In this document: piece by piece, positions 1 through 6,400 of the stretch
Position numbering within the stretch: position 1 is the stretch's first letter
Layout: each line of letters begins with the position of its first letter
The notes under the pieces: generated by a model
Database searches by the model: none
Told to the model about the DNA's origin: nothing
Seen by the model: only the letters and a program-made list of their open reading frames with translations
From: Ectopseudomonas composti
GTDB taxonomy: Bacteria; Pseudomonadota; Gammaproteobacteria; Pseudomonadales; Pseudomonadaceae
NCBI GenBank assembly: GCA_946886245.1
Contig: CAMPIF010000049.1
Coordinates: 1 to 14,927 of the forward strand
DNA: 14,927 nucleotides
Direction: 5' to 3'
Translations under genes and position numbers: made by a program

Positions 1-515
1 CGCCGCGGCTGGCGCTCGGCGTGGTACGCCAGGGCGCACCGGGCGTTTGTATCGAGCCGCTGCCGGCACTGCCGTTGATGCCGGATATCGGCCATGCGCG
101 ACTGCATCTGCAGCAGGCCCAGGGCGAGCGCCTGGCCGGCGACGGCTGGAGCGACTACGTCAAACCTTTCCGCACCCTGGAAGACGTACACGTACTTACC
201 GCTGTTGTCGCCTGGCAATTGGGTGTGGGGCGCGATTATGGCTGGCCTGAAACGCTGCTGTTGCGTCTGCAGGCGCTGCTGGCCGGCTGTGCCGAGGTCG
301 CGCGACAGGCGCCCGATGCGCCCACTACCCATCTGTTGCTGGCCGGGTTGTTCGCCACGCAGCAGGCGTTGGCGGGCGAGCTGGAGGCGGCCTTTGCCGC
401 TGGCCCGACTCAATGGGCCGAGCTGTGGCAGCGCGACAAGGGCTTGCTGCGCATCGCCGAGGCGGCGCGCGGCAAGCGCCTGGAGAACGCGCGGCGGATT
501 GTCGCCGCCCGTTGA
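1..515 (+). CDS. C-terminal part of a probable acyl-CoA dehydrogenase-like protein (5' end outside window)
   Basis: The reading frame is open from the first complete codon (position 3) to a TGA at 513-515, so the gene begins left of the window; about 170 residues are visible. An internal GTG at 21 is not a convincing start because the frame continues upstream without a break. The segment GDGWSDYVKPFRTLEDVHV, followed by a mostly helical, Ala/Leu-rich tail ending in RDKGLLRIAEAARGKRLENA, resembles the end of the beta-barrel domain and the C-terminal helical bundle of divergent acyl-CoA dehydrogenases of pseudomonads. If so, it would be a cytoplasmic FAD enzyme oxidising an acyl-CoA. The flavin-binding and catalytic regions are not in the window, so this rests on recollection of similar proteins and is tentative; the coding call itself is firm. 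The next gene starts 66 bp downstream on the same strand, so the two may be cotranscribed. Confidence 0.5.
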   Translation, partial: PRLALGVVRQGAPGVCIEPLPALPLMPDIGHARLHLQQAQGERLAGDGWSDYVKPFRTLEDVHVLTAVVAWQLGVGRDYGWPETLLLRLQALLAGCAEVARQAPDAPTTHLLLAGLFATQQALAGELEAAFAAGPTQWAELWQRDKGLLRIAEAARGKRLENARRIVAAR

Positions 516-581
516 TCCATATCAGTACCCATTGCTGTTGGCGCGCATAAGGTTGCCTCGCGATTCACTGACGAGGTTTCC

Positions 582-1367
582 ATGCGCCGCGAGCCCATCG
601 TGCTGTTCGATAACGGCAACCACCAATGCCTGATGTTCGATGACCTGGTCAGCGGCGAAGGCGTGCAATCCAACCAGTTCCTGATCACCGACAACGAGCA
701 GTACCTGCTGCTCGATCCGGGCGGTGACCTGACCTACACGCCGCTGTCGCTGGAGCTGTCCAAGCACATCCCGGTGCAGGACCTGACCTACATCTTCGCT
801 TCGCACCAGGACCCGGACATCATCGCCTCGCTGGACAAGTGGCTGCTGCACACCCGTGCGCGGGTGATCTGCTCCAAGCTGTGGGCGCGTTTCCTGCCGC
901 ACCTGACGGCCAATTACCTGGTGCTGAGCCGTGGCATCAACACCTTTGATCGCATCATCGCGTTGCCGGATCGCGGCCAGAGCATTCCACTGGGCAAATG
1001 CTCGCTCAAGGCCGTACCGGCGCATTTCCTGCACTCGGTGGGTAACTTCCAGGTGTATGACCCGGTGAGCAAGATCCTCTTCTCCGGTGACATGGGCGCC
1101 TCGATGGTCGATGACGCCACGCCGGTACGCGACTTCGTCAACCATGTGCCGAACATGGAAGGCTTCCACCGCCGCTACATGGCCGGCAACAAGGCGTGTC
1201 GCCTGTGGGCGGCGATGGTGCGGCAGATGGATGTGGAAATGATCGTGCCGCAGCACGGCCGGCCCTTCGTCGGCCCGGAAATGATCAGCGCCTTTCTCTA
1301 CTGGATCGAGAACCTCGAATGCGGTCTCGACCTGATGGGGCCTGAGGATTACCAACTGCCCAGATAG
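582..1367 (+). CDS. MBL-fold, ODP-type (diiron) metallo-hydrolase-like protein
   Basis: This 261-aa cytoplasmic protein has no signal peptide and belongs to the metallo-beta-lactamase fold. Its metal ligands follow the oxygen-binding diiron protein (ODP/flavodiiron) pattern rather than the HxHxDH pattern of hydrolases: H75-x-D77-x-D79 in SHQDPD, H148/H151 in AHFLHS, D170 in FSGDMG and H225 in VPQHGRP. In flavodiiron proteins this fold reduces O2 or NO or senses oxygen, but there the partner is a flavodoxin domain. None is present here, the protein ending soon after the MBL domain, so redox partner and reaction are unknown. The ATG at 582 has GAGG at 573-576 with a 5-nt gap, supporting this start. 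It follows the dehydrogenase-like gene by 66 bp on the same strand, which suggests but does not prove a shared transcript. Fold assignment is strong; function is inference. Confidence 0.85.
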   Translation: MRREPIVLFDNGNHQCLMFDDLVSGEGVQSNQFLITDNEQYLLLDPGGDLTYTPLSLELSKHIPVQDLTYIFASHQDPDIIASLDKWLLHTRARVICSKLWARFLPHLTANYLVLSRGINTFDRIIALPDRGQSIPLGKCSLKAVPAHFLHSVGNFQVYDPVSKILFSGDMGASMVDDATPVRDFVNHVPNMEGFHRRYMAGNKACRLWAAMVRQMDVEMIVPQHGRPFVGPEMISAFLYWIENLECGLDLMGPEDYQLPR

Positions 1368-1474
1368 CGGCAGGGTGCGCTGCCCGAATGAAGGCGGGGG
1401 ATGGCGGTTTCGTCACTTCAAGCCGTCACCATGGCCATGCTAGGGTGCGCCACGATTTCTGATCGAGGCCGCCC

Positions 1475-2593
1475 ATGTCCACCTCCTTGCTTCGTCGACT
1501 GAGCCTGGCGCTCGGTTTCAGCCTGGCTGCCAGCACCGCCCAGGCGGAAAACTGGCCGCAACCCGACTGGCAGAGCCAGCCACGCGTCGAGAGCGCCGCG
1601 CTGGCTGAGCTCGAACAGTACGCCTTCCCGGATCGCAATGAAGCCGAACGCACGGGCGTGCGCACCGATGCGCTGCTGGTGATCCGCGACGGGCAGATCG
1701 TCTACGAGCGCTATGCCGAACCGACCACGGTACAGACCGCGCATCTCTCCTGGTCGATGGCCAAGAGCCTGCTGGCCAGCACCTTGGGTGTGGCTTATGG
1801 CGAAGGGCGCTTCAAGCTCGACGCAGCGGCCGCGCAGTACTACCCGGCGATGGCCGAGCATCCGCAGATCAAGATCGGGCACTTGCTCAACTGGGCTTCG
1901 GGTCTGGCCTGGGAAGAGGACTACGAGTACGCGCCGCTGAAATCCTCGGTGGTGGCCATGCTCTACACCCGTGGCCGTGACGACATGGCGGCCTTCACCG
2001 CCGCGCACGGCGCAGACGCCGCGCCGGGCACGCGTTTTCGTTATTCCAGCGGCGACAGCAACGTGCTGGCGGCCGCGTTGCGTGGCATGGTCGGCGAGCA
2101 GGCCTATGCCGACTATCCCTGGAGGGCGCTGTTCGAGCCGCTGGGCATCACCAGCGCAGTCTGGGAGCGCGACGCCAGCGGCACCTTCGTCGCGTCGTCC
2201 TACGCCTACATGACCGCGCGCGACCTGGCCCGTGTCGGCCTGCTGATGCAGCGCGGCGGTCGTTGGGGAGAGCGCCAGCTGCTGCCGTGCGCCTGGGTCG
2301 ATTTCGTATCCACGCCTTTTGCCAGCTATCAGCCGCAGTTGGCCAAGCCGGGCGATGCCGTCCCGGGCGGGCATTGGTGGCTCAATGCCGAACTGCCAGG
2401 CAGCGCGCGACCCTGGCCGGATGCACCGGCCGCTACCATCGCCGCCCTGGGGCACTGGGGGCAGGGGCTGTACGTGCTGCCCGAGGAAAAACTGGTGGTG
2501 GTGCGCTACGCCGATGACCGTGACGGCAGCTTCCAGCACAACGAACTGCTCAAGCGCGTGCAGGCGGCTTTCGCCACGGAGGTGCAGCCATGA
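1475..2593 (+). CDS. Secreted serine hydrolase, class C beta-lactamase / NylB-like family
   Basis: This 372-aa protein starts at an ATG with GAGG at 1465-1468, 6 nt upstream. The N-terminus (MSTSLLRRLSLALG through STAQA, about 24 residues) is a signal peptide, so the protein should be periplasmic. It carries the penicillin-recognising serine hydrolase motifs: SMAK at S94-K97 (SxxK nucleophile and general base), Y190-S-S in RYSSGDSN (the YxN/YSS position) and a late ALGHWGQG segment at the position of the KTG-like third motif. The YSS and HWGQG variants resemble 6-aminohexanoate-dimer hydrolase and esterase-type members more than true beta-lactamases, so an amidase or esterase role is more likely than antibiotic resistance. 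The substrate cannot be told from sequence. Its stop overlaps the start of the next gene (ATGA, 2590-2593), implying translational coupling with the small four-cysteine protein. Confidence 0.9.
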   Translation: MSTSLLRRLSLALGFSLAASTAQAENWPQPDWQSQPRVESAALAELEQYAFPDRNEAERTGVRTDALLVIRDGQIVYERYAEPTTVQTAHLSWSMAKSLLASTLGVAYGEGRFKLDAAAAQYYPAMAEHPQIKIGHLLNWASGLAWEEDYEYAPLKSSVVAMLYTRGRDDMAAFTAAHGADAAPGTRFRYSSGDSNVLAAALRGMVGEQAYADYPWRALFEPLGITSAVWERDASGTFVASSYAYMTARDLARVGLLMQRGGRWGERQLLPCAWVDFVSTPFASYQPQLAKPGDAVPGGHWWLNAELPGSARPWPDAPAATIAALGHWGQGLYVLPEEKLVVVRYADDRDGSFQHNELLKRVQAAFATEVQP

Positions 2594-2910
2594 TTCGTCG
2601 TCATCCGATTCTCAGCGTGGTGGCGCTGTTGGTGATTCTGCTGCTGGCCTGGGCCTGGCCGAACCGCGCGCATCTGGCGGCGTTCCCCGACATCATCGGC
2701 GCCTACACGGCCAAGGAGTACTGCTCCTGCCGCTACGTCAGTGGCAACCCGGCGGCCTATTGCGAAGGCTATGTGAAGCAGTACGTGCCGATCAGCAGCC
2801 TGCTCGATGACGACAGCGCCAAGCGCGTCACCGCCAGCGGCCTGGGTCGCACCCACAGCGCGGTCTGGCTGGGTGAGCGGCAGGGCTGTCAGCTGCTGCC
2901 GAATGAGTAG
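2590..2910 (+). CDS. Small membrane-anchored four-cysteine protein, unknown function
   Basis: This 106-aa protein begins at an ATG overlapping the stop of the serine hydrolase gene by 4 bp (ATGA), so it is almost certainly translated with it. Residues 7-23 form one strongly hydrophobic segment after a basic MIRRH start. This is an N-in membrane anchor or uncleaved signal, placing the rest in the periplasm. The soluble part has four cysteines: C45 and C47 in EYCSCRYV, C58 in AYCEGYV and C100 in RQGCQLL. Their placement suggests two disulfide bonds in a small compact domain. There is no CxxCH haem motif and no lipobox. I recognise the general type from other proteobacterial hypothetical proteins but know no function. 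The coupling suggests it helps, anchors or modulates the upstream hydrolase; that is inference. Confidence 0.8.
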   Translation: MIRRHPILSVVALLVILLLAWAWPNRAHLAAFPDIIGAYTAKEYCSCRYVSGNPAAYCEGYVKQYVPISSLLDDDSAKRVTASGLGRTHSAVWLGERQGCQLLPNE

Positions 2911-2974
2911 GGCCTCCCCCCGGACTCCTCTCCACTAGTCGTGCCCCCATGAATGGGAGAGGGAAGCCAAGCGC

Positions 2975-3034
2975 GTAGCCCGGATGAAAGCCGGGGCATG
3001 TTGGTGAGGCGCTCCCGGATTGCATCCGGGCTAC
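2975..3034. repeat. REP-like inverted pair, GTAGCCCGGAT family, copy 1
   Basis: Arms GTAGCCCGGATG (2975-2986) and CATCCGGGCTAC (3023-3034) are perfect 12-bp inverted complements spanning 60 bp, with further CCGG-containing sequence inside each arm. The same arms, also spanning exactly 60 bp, recur at 14269-14328. It lies in the gap between the four-cysteine gene and the yceI-like gene, where such elements often act as transcript-end or mRNA-stability structures. The open reading frame of the yceI-like gene runs upstream through this repeat, but that part is not coding. Confidence 0.8.
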
Positions 3035-3114
3035 GGGTGGAAGAGGCGCCGGGCTTTGCAAGGCGGGCCGTGGCGACTATCGTTGCCGCCTGGTCATGCC
3101 TTTTTCGAGTTCTC

Positions 3115-3687
3115 ATGCGCCGTTCGCTTCTCGCCCTGCTGCTTGCCGCTGCCTTGCCCGTTCACGCCGACTGGTACCTGGACAACGAATCTTCGCGTCT
3201 TTCGTTCATCTCCACCCATTCCGGCAGCCAGTCGGAGGTGCATCGCTTTCTCACCCTGCACGGGCAGATCGCGGCCGATGGGCGTGCGCGCCTGCGCGTG
3301 GATCTTGATTCGCTGAGCACCGGTATCCCGCTGCGTGACGAGCGCCTGCGCGCCATGCTGTTCGACACCTCGCGTCTGCCCGAGGCGCGCATCACTGCCC
3401 AGGTCAACCTGCCGCAATTGACCGACCTGGCACCTGGCGCGCAGCTGGAGTTGCGGTTGCCTCTGCAAGTGACCCTCAACGAGCGTACGCGCGAACTGGA
3501 CAGCGAACTGCTGGTCACGCGCCTCGATGATCGCCGCTTCCAGGTGGTGACCCTGGCGCCGCTGGTGCTGCACGGCGAAGATTTCGCCCTGGCCAGTGGC
3601 ATCGAGGCGCTGCGTAAAATCGCCGAACTGCCGGCCATCAGCCTGTCGGTGCCGGTGGGTGCCGTGCTGATCTTCACGGCACGTTGA
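3115..3687 (+). CDS. YceI-like periplasmic protein
   Basis: This 190-aa protein is an exported member of the YceI/lipocalin-like beta-barrel family, whose members bind isoprenoid or other amphiphilic lipids in a central tunnel. MRRSLLALLLAAALPVHA is a signal peptide with cleavage after VHA. The mature protein opens with DWYLDNESSRLSFISTHS, matching the YceI hallmark (start of strand 1 with W-x-D-x-x-x-S-x-L-x-F). It continues with the expected GQIAADG, DLDSLSTG and FDTSRLPEARITA segments. The frame is open upstream to 2953, but that stretch reads through the REP pair, so the ATG at 3115 directly before the signal peptide is chosen; the ribosome site before it is weak (CGAG at about 3105). Its TGA is 2 bp before or overlaps the start of the cardiolipin synthase gene, implying joint translation. 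The ligand is unknown. Confidence 0.88.
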   Translation: MRRSLLALLLAAALPVHADWYLDNESSRLSFISTHSGSQSEVHRFLTLHGQIAADGRARLRVDLDSLSTGIPLRDERLRAMLFDTSRLPEARITAQVNLPQLTDLAPGAQLELRLPLQVTLNERTRELDSELLVTRLDDRRFQVVTLAPLVLHGEDFALASGIEALRKIAELPAISLSVPVGAVLIFTAR

Positions 3688-3689
3688 GC

Positions 3690-4844
3690 GTGCACGCGCG
3701 CGGCAGCATCTTTCCCTGGCGAGGCGGCAATCGCTTCGAATTGCTGCTGGACGGCCCGGTGTTTTTCCCGCGCATGCTGGCAGCCATCGAGGGCGCCCGG
3801 CAGCAGGTGGAAATCGAGCTCTATCTGATCGAAGACGGTCGCTGCAGCGAGCGTCTGGTCGACGCGCTGTGCCGCGCGGCTGAGCGCGGGGTGAGGGTGC
3901 GTGGTCTGTTCGATGCCTACGGTGCGGCCGGCCTGGGCATCGCGTTGCGTGAGCGCATGCAGGCCGCCGGTGTACAGCTGCGCTGGTACAACCCGGTGCG
4001 CTGGCGGCGGGGTATCCGCAATTTTCACCGCGATCACCGCAAGCTGCTGCTGGTGGACCAGCGCCTGGCCTACGTTGGCGGTACCGGCTCCACCGATGAG
4101 TTCTGGCTGCCAGACGAGCCTCGCAGTGCCTGGCACGAAGTCATGGTGGAGATCGAAGGGCCGCTGGTGGGCGACTGGCAGCAGTTGTTCGAGCGGCTTT
4201 GGCTGGCGCGCTTTTCCTGGCGCCCGAGTCATCAGCCGGTAGCGCTGCGTCTGCCGGAGTGTCCGCCCGCCGGGCTTGGCCTGGGCCGTGTGGCCTATGC
4301 CGACGCGGCGCAGCATCGCGATATTCTGCTGTCGCTGATGCGCGCGCTGAAGGGCGCCAAGCAGCGCATCTGGCTGGCCACGCCTTACTTCCTGCCGACC
4401 TGGAAAATCCGCCGAGCCCTGCGTCGAGCTGCCGCGCGCGGTGTTGAAGTGCGCCTGCTGTTGGCCGGGCGCCACACCGATCACCCGCCGGTGCGTTTTG
4501 CCGGGCAGCGCTACTACCCGAAACTGCTCAGGGCTGGCGTGCGCATCTTCGAGTATCAGCCGCGTTTCCTGCACCTGAAGATGGTGCTGGTGGACGATTG
4601 GGTCAGCGTCGGCTCGTGCAACTTCGACCACTGGAACCTGCGCTTCAATCTCGACGCCAATGTCGAAGCGCTGGACCCGGATTTTACCCGGGCAGTGGCG
4701 GCCAGCTTCATCGAGGACTTCGGCGTCAGCCGCGAGATCACCCTCGACGATTGGCACCAGCGCCCCTGGTGGCGCCGCGCGCAACAGCGCCTGTGGGGCT
4801 GGCTGGATCGCTTGGCGGTGAATCTGCTCGATCGCTGGCGCTGA
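3690..4844 (+). CDS. clsB: Cardiolipin synthase, ClsB type (two-HKD phospholipase D superfamily)
   Basis: The protein is about 384 aa, close to other ClsB-type proteins. It has two phospholipase D HKD motifs: HRKLLLVDQ (first, in NFHRDHRKLLLVD, followed by AYVGGTGSTDEFW) near residues 116-123, and HLKMVLVDD (followed by SVGSCNFDHWN) near 295-302. Both carry the His, Lys and Asp needed for the two-step phosphatidyl transfer that makes cardiolipin at the inner membrane. The conserved start SIFPWRGGNRFELLLDG lies near the N-terminus, and there is no signal peptide or N-terminal transmembrane pair, as in ClsB rather than ClsA. A basic, Trp-rich C-terminal tail (RPWWRRAQQRLWGWLDRLA) could bind membrane as an amphipathic helix. 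I chose the GTG at 3690; a TTG at 3684 overlapping the previous stop as TTGA is equally in frame, and neither has a good ribosome site. Confidence 0.9.
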   Translation: MHARGSIFPWRGGNRFELLLDGPVFFPRMLAAIEGARQQVEIELYLIEDGRCSERLVDALCRAAERGVRVRGLFDAYGAAGLGIALRERMQAAGVQLRWYNPVRWRRGIRNFHRDHRKLLLVDQRLAYVGGTGSTDEFWLPDEPRSAWHEVMVEIEGPLVGDWQQLFERLWLARFSWRPSHQPVALRLPECPPAGLGLGRVAYADAAQHRDILLSLMRALKGAKQRIWLATPYFLPTWKIRRALRRAAARGVEVRLLLAGRHTDHPPVRFAGQRYYPKLLRAGVRIFEYQPRFLHLKMVLVDDWVSVGSCNFDHWNLRFNLDANVEALDPDFTRAVAASFIEDFGVSREITLDDWHQRPWWRRAQQRLWGWLDRLAVNLLDRWR

Positions 4845-4932
4845 ACGCCAGAGCGATCCGCTCGCAGCCATGGGAGACGCTGGAAGGCTCTATCTCGAGG
4901 TTCTAGGTCATATCCTGCAATGCATTGCCGCC

Positions 4933-4959
4933 TTGCGGGTGGAGGTCGGTTGTTATAGT
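4933..4959 (+). promoter_or_regulatory. Possible sigma-70 promoter for the alpha/beta hydrolase gene
   Basis: TATAGT at 4954-4959 is a fair -10 match in GC-rich surroundings. TTGCGG at 4933-4938 is a possible -35, but the spacer of 15 bp is shorter than ideal. It lies about 70 bp before the hydrolase start and after the end of the cardiolipin synthase gene, where a promoter is expected. Assigned by eye only. Confidence 0.35.
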
Positions 4960-4972
4960 CGAGCGCTTCTTT

Positions 4973-4999
4973 ACGCCTGCGTCTGGTCGTAGCAGGCGT
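4973..4999. promoter_or_regulatory. Inverted repeat in the hydrolase leader (possible operator or RNA hairpin)
   Basis: ACGCCTGC (4973-4980) and GCAGGCGT (4992-4999) are perfect 8-bp inverted arms with an 11-nt spacer. They lie between the possible -10 (4954-4959) and the ribosome site of the hydrolase gene (AGGA at 5019-5022). The next bases, GTTCA-GCAT-TGAAC (4998-5011), form a second small palindrome. Either could be a regulator site or a leader hairpin; no factor is identified. Confidence 0.4.
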
Positions 5000-5030
5000 T
5001 CAGCATTGAACCCGATACAGGAATGCGCCC

Positions 5031-6047
5031 GTGAAGAAAACCCTGCTCATCGCGACACTTTCCGCCAGCCTCCTGCCCCTCTCCGCGCTCCAGGCTTCGC
5101 CGCAGGCCGGGTATGGCCCTCAGCTGGAAGGTTTCGAGTATCCCCACCCGATCCAGCGCTTCGAATTCAGTTCGCAGCAGCAGGCTCTGTCGATGGGCTA
5201 CATGGACGTGAAGCCAGCCGGCCAGGCCAATGGTCGTACGGCGGTGCTGCTGCATGGCAAGAATTTCTGCGGCGCGACCTGGGAGGCGACCATCAAGGCG
5301 CTGAGCGATGTCGGCTACCGCGTGATCGCGCCGGATCAGATCGGTTTCTGCAGTTCGAGCAAGCCACGTGGCTATCAGTTCAGCTTCGGCCAACTGGCCA
5401 GCAATACCGACGCGTTGCTCGAGTCCCTGGGTGTGGAGAAGGCCACGCTGATCGGCCATTCCATGGGCGGCATGCTGGCCGCGCGCTATGCCCTGAGTCA
5501 TGCCTCGCGTGTCGAGAAGCTGGTGCTGGTCAACCCTATCGGTCTGGAGGACTGGCAGGCGGAGGGCGTGCCCTACGTGACGGTCGACCAGCTTTACCAG
5601 GGGGAGTTGAAGACCTCCTACGACGGCATCAAGAACTACCAGCTGAAGTTCTACTACAACGGTGTGTGGAAGCCCGAGTACGACCGCTGGGTCGACATGC
5701 TCAACGGCATGTACAGCGGCCCGGGCAAAGAGATCGTCGCCTGGAACCAGGCCCAGACGGCGGAGATGCTGTTCACTCAGCCTGTGGTGCACGAGTTTGC
5801 CAACATCAAGGCGCCGACCCTGCTGCTGATCGGAGGCAAGGATCGCACCGCTCCAGGCGCCAATCGTGCGCCGGCAGAAGTCGCGCAGCGCCTTGGCAAC
5901 TACCAGGAACTGGGCCGCAAGACCGCCGAGGCGATTCCCGAGGCAAAACTCGTGGAGTGGCCGGAGCTGGGCCATTCGCCGCAGGTCGAAGCGCCGGCGC
6001 TGTTCCACGAGGTCCTGTTGCGCGAACTGGCGGCCGGCAGCAACTGA
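5031..6047 (+). CDS. Secreted alpha/beta hydrolase (esterase/lipase-like)
   Basis: This 338-aa protein starts at a GTG, set by AGGA at 5019-5022 with an 8-nt gap and by the signal peptide that begins exactly there (MKKTLLIATLSASLLPLSALQA, cleavage near residue 22-23). The mature protein is an alpha/beta hydrolase. HGKNFCG near residue 75 is the oxyanion-hole region, GHSMGG carries the nucleophile S144, GGKDRTAP the acid D271 and ELGHSPQ the base H315, so the triad appears complete. Location should be periplasmic or secreted. An extended cap between residues about 165 and 255 is rich in aromatic residues (VPYVTVDQLYQG, KFYYNGVWKPEYDRW), suiting a hydrophobic substrate. A strong hairpin follows the stop. 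The neighbours, DUF1302 and DUF1329 envelope proteins, suggest ester or lipophilic-substrate metabolism. Esterase, lipase and epoxide-hydrolase-like activities cannot be separated by eye. Confidence 0.88.
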   Translation: MKKTLLIATLSASLLPLSALQASPQAGYGPQLEGFEYPHPIQRFEFSSQQQALSMGYMDVKPAGQANGRTAVLLHGKNFCGATWEATIKALSDVGYRVIAPDQIGFCSSSKPRGYQFSFGQLASNTDALLESLGVEKATLIGHSMGGMLAARYALSHASRVEKLVLVNPIGLEDWQAEGVPYVTVDQLYQGELKTSYDGIKNYQLKFYYNGVWKPEYDRWVDMLNGMYSGPGKEIVAWNQAQTAEMLFTQPVVHEFANIKAPTLLLIGGKDRTAPGANRAPAEVAQRLGNYQELGRKTAEAIPEAKLVEWPELGHSPQVEAPALFHEVLLRELAAGSN

Positions 6048-6054
6048 GCGACCC

Positions 6055-6080
6055 GGCAGAGCCCGCTTCCGGGCTCTGCC
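6055..6080 (+). terminator. Strong hairpin after the alpha/beta hydrolase gene
   Basis: GGCAGAGCCCG (6055-6065), loop CTTC (6066-6069) and CGGGCTCTGCC (6070-6080) form a perfect 11-bp stem 7 bp after the hydrolase stop codon. There is no T-run after it, so it may be a weak or processing-type terminator or a 3' stabilising hairpin rather than a classical rho-independent terminator. It suggests the hydrolase transcript ends before the DUF1302 gene. Confidence 0.7.
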
Positions 6081-6400
6081 GATGGCGATCGGATCAGGCG
6101 CTCCCGGCTGCCGTCGTTGCCGCCCTGCCTGGTGGCGGAGCTGTCCGGGCTTCGCGGGCCTGTTCGCGGCAGGGCGCCGCTCCTGGCGTTGCGCACTGGC
6201 CAGTAGGCTCTGCCAATAAATAGTTCCCCACCTTCCTGATACCCCGTCATTCAGCACGCTGAGTGTCGCGGCCTGCGCCCCAAGCCAGGGCGCCATTCAT
6301 CCTTTCGGGCGACAGATGAAATCCCTCCTTGGTGCGCTTATCCGGGATGTGGTCGCTGCGTAGGGTTCCCTGCAGTTGCACCCCACTTCAGGAGACCCGC
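6081..6400. other. Non-coding interval upstream of the DUF1302 gene
   Basis: No convincing gene lies in these 320 bp. The ORFs crossing it are out-of-frame extensions. It holds a degenerate REP-like hairpin near 6161-6185, an exact 10-bp palindrome ACTGGCCAGT at 6195-6204, an AT-richer patch (CAATAAATAG, 6214-6223) that could be a promoter -10 area, and an imperfect palindrome ATTCAGCACGCTGAGT at 6249-6264. The promoter and operator of the DUF1302-DUF1329 pair should be here, but I cannot place them securely. Confidence 0.5.
6161..6185. repeat. Degenerate Pseudomonas REP-like hairpin
   Basis: TGTTCGCGGC-AGGGC-GCCGCTCCT resembles the common Pseudomonas REP consensus in which TTCGCGG, a short loop and CCGCTCCT form a small hairpin. 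Here GCGGC (6166-6170) pairs with GCCGC (6176-6180). An outer pairing GCCCTGCC (6122-6129) with GGCAGGGC (6168-6175) competes with it. Only one copy is seen in the window, so family assignment is from memory. Confidence 0.4.

Noticed and set aside
1475..2593. Antibiotic-resistance beta-lactamase
   Set aside because: The SxxK fold is shared, but the YSS and HWGQG motif variants point to the NylB/esterase side of the superfamily.
3162..4871. 569-codon open frame on the minus strand across the yceI-like and clsB genes
   Set aside because: It spans two convincing genes and their junction, has no recognisable domain, and its composition is that of an antisense shadow.
4925..6223. 432-codon plus-strand frame overlapping the hydrolase
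   Set aside because: Out of frame with the real gene, Arg/Gly/Ala-rich low-quality product, no motif.
4971..6296. 441-codon minus-strand frame opposite the alpha/beta hydrolase
   Set aside because: The plus-strand product has a signal peptide and apparent complete catalytic triad; the minus frame has no motif or ribosome site of note.
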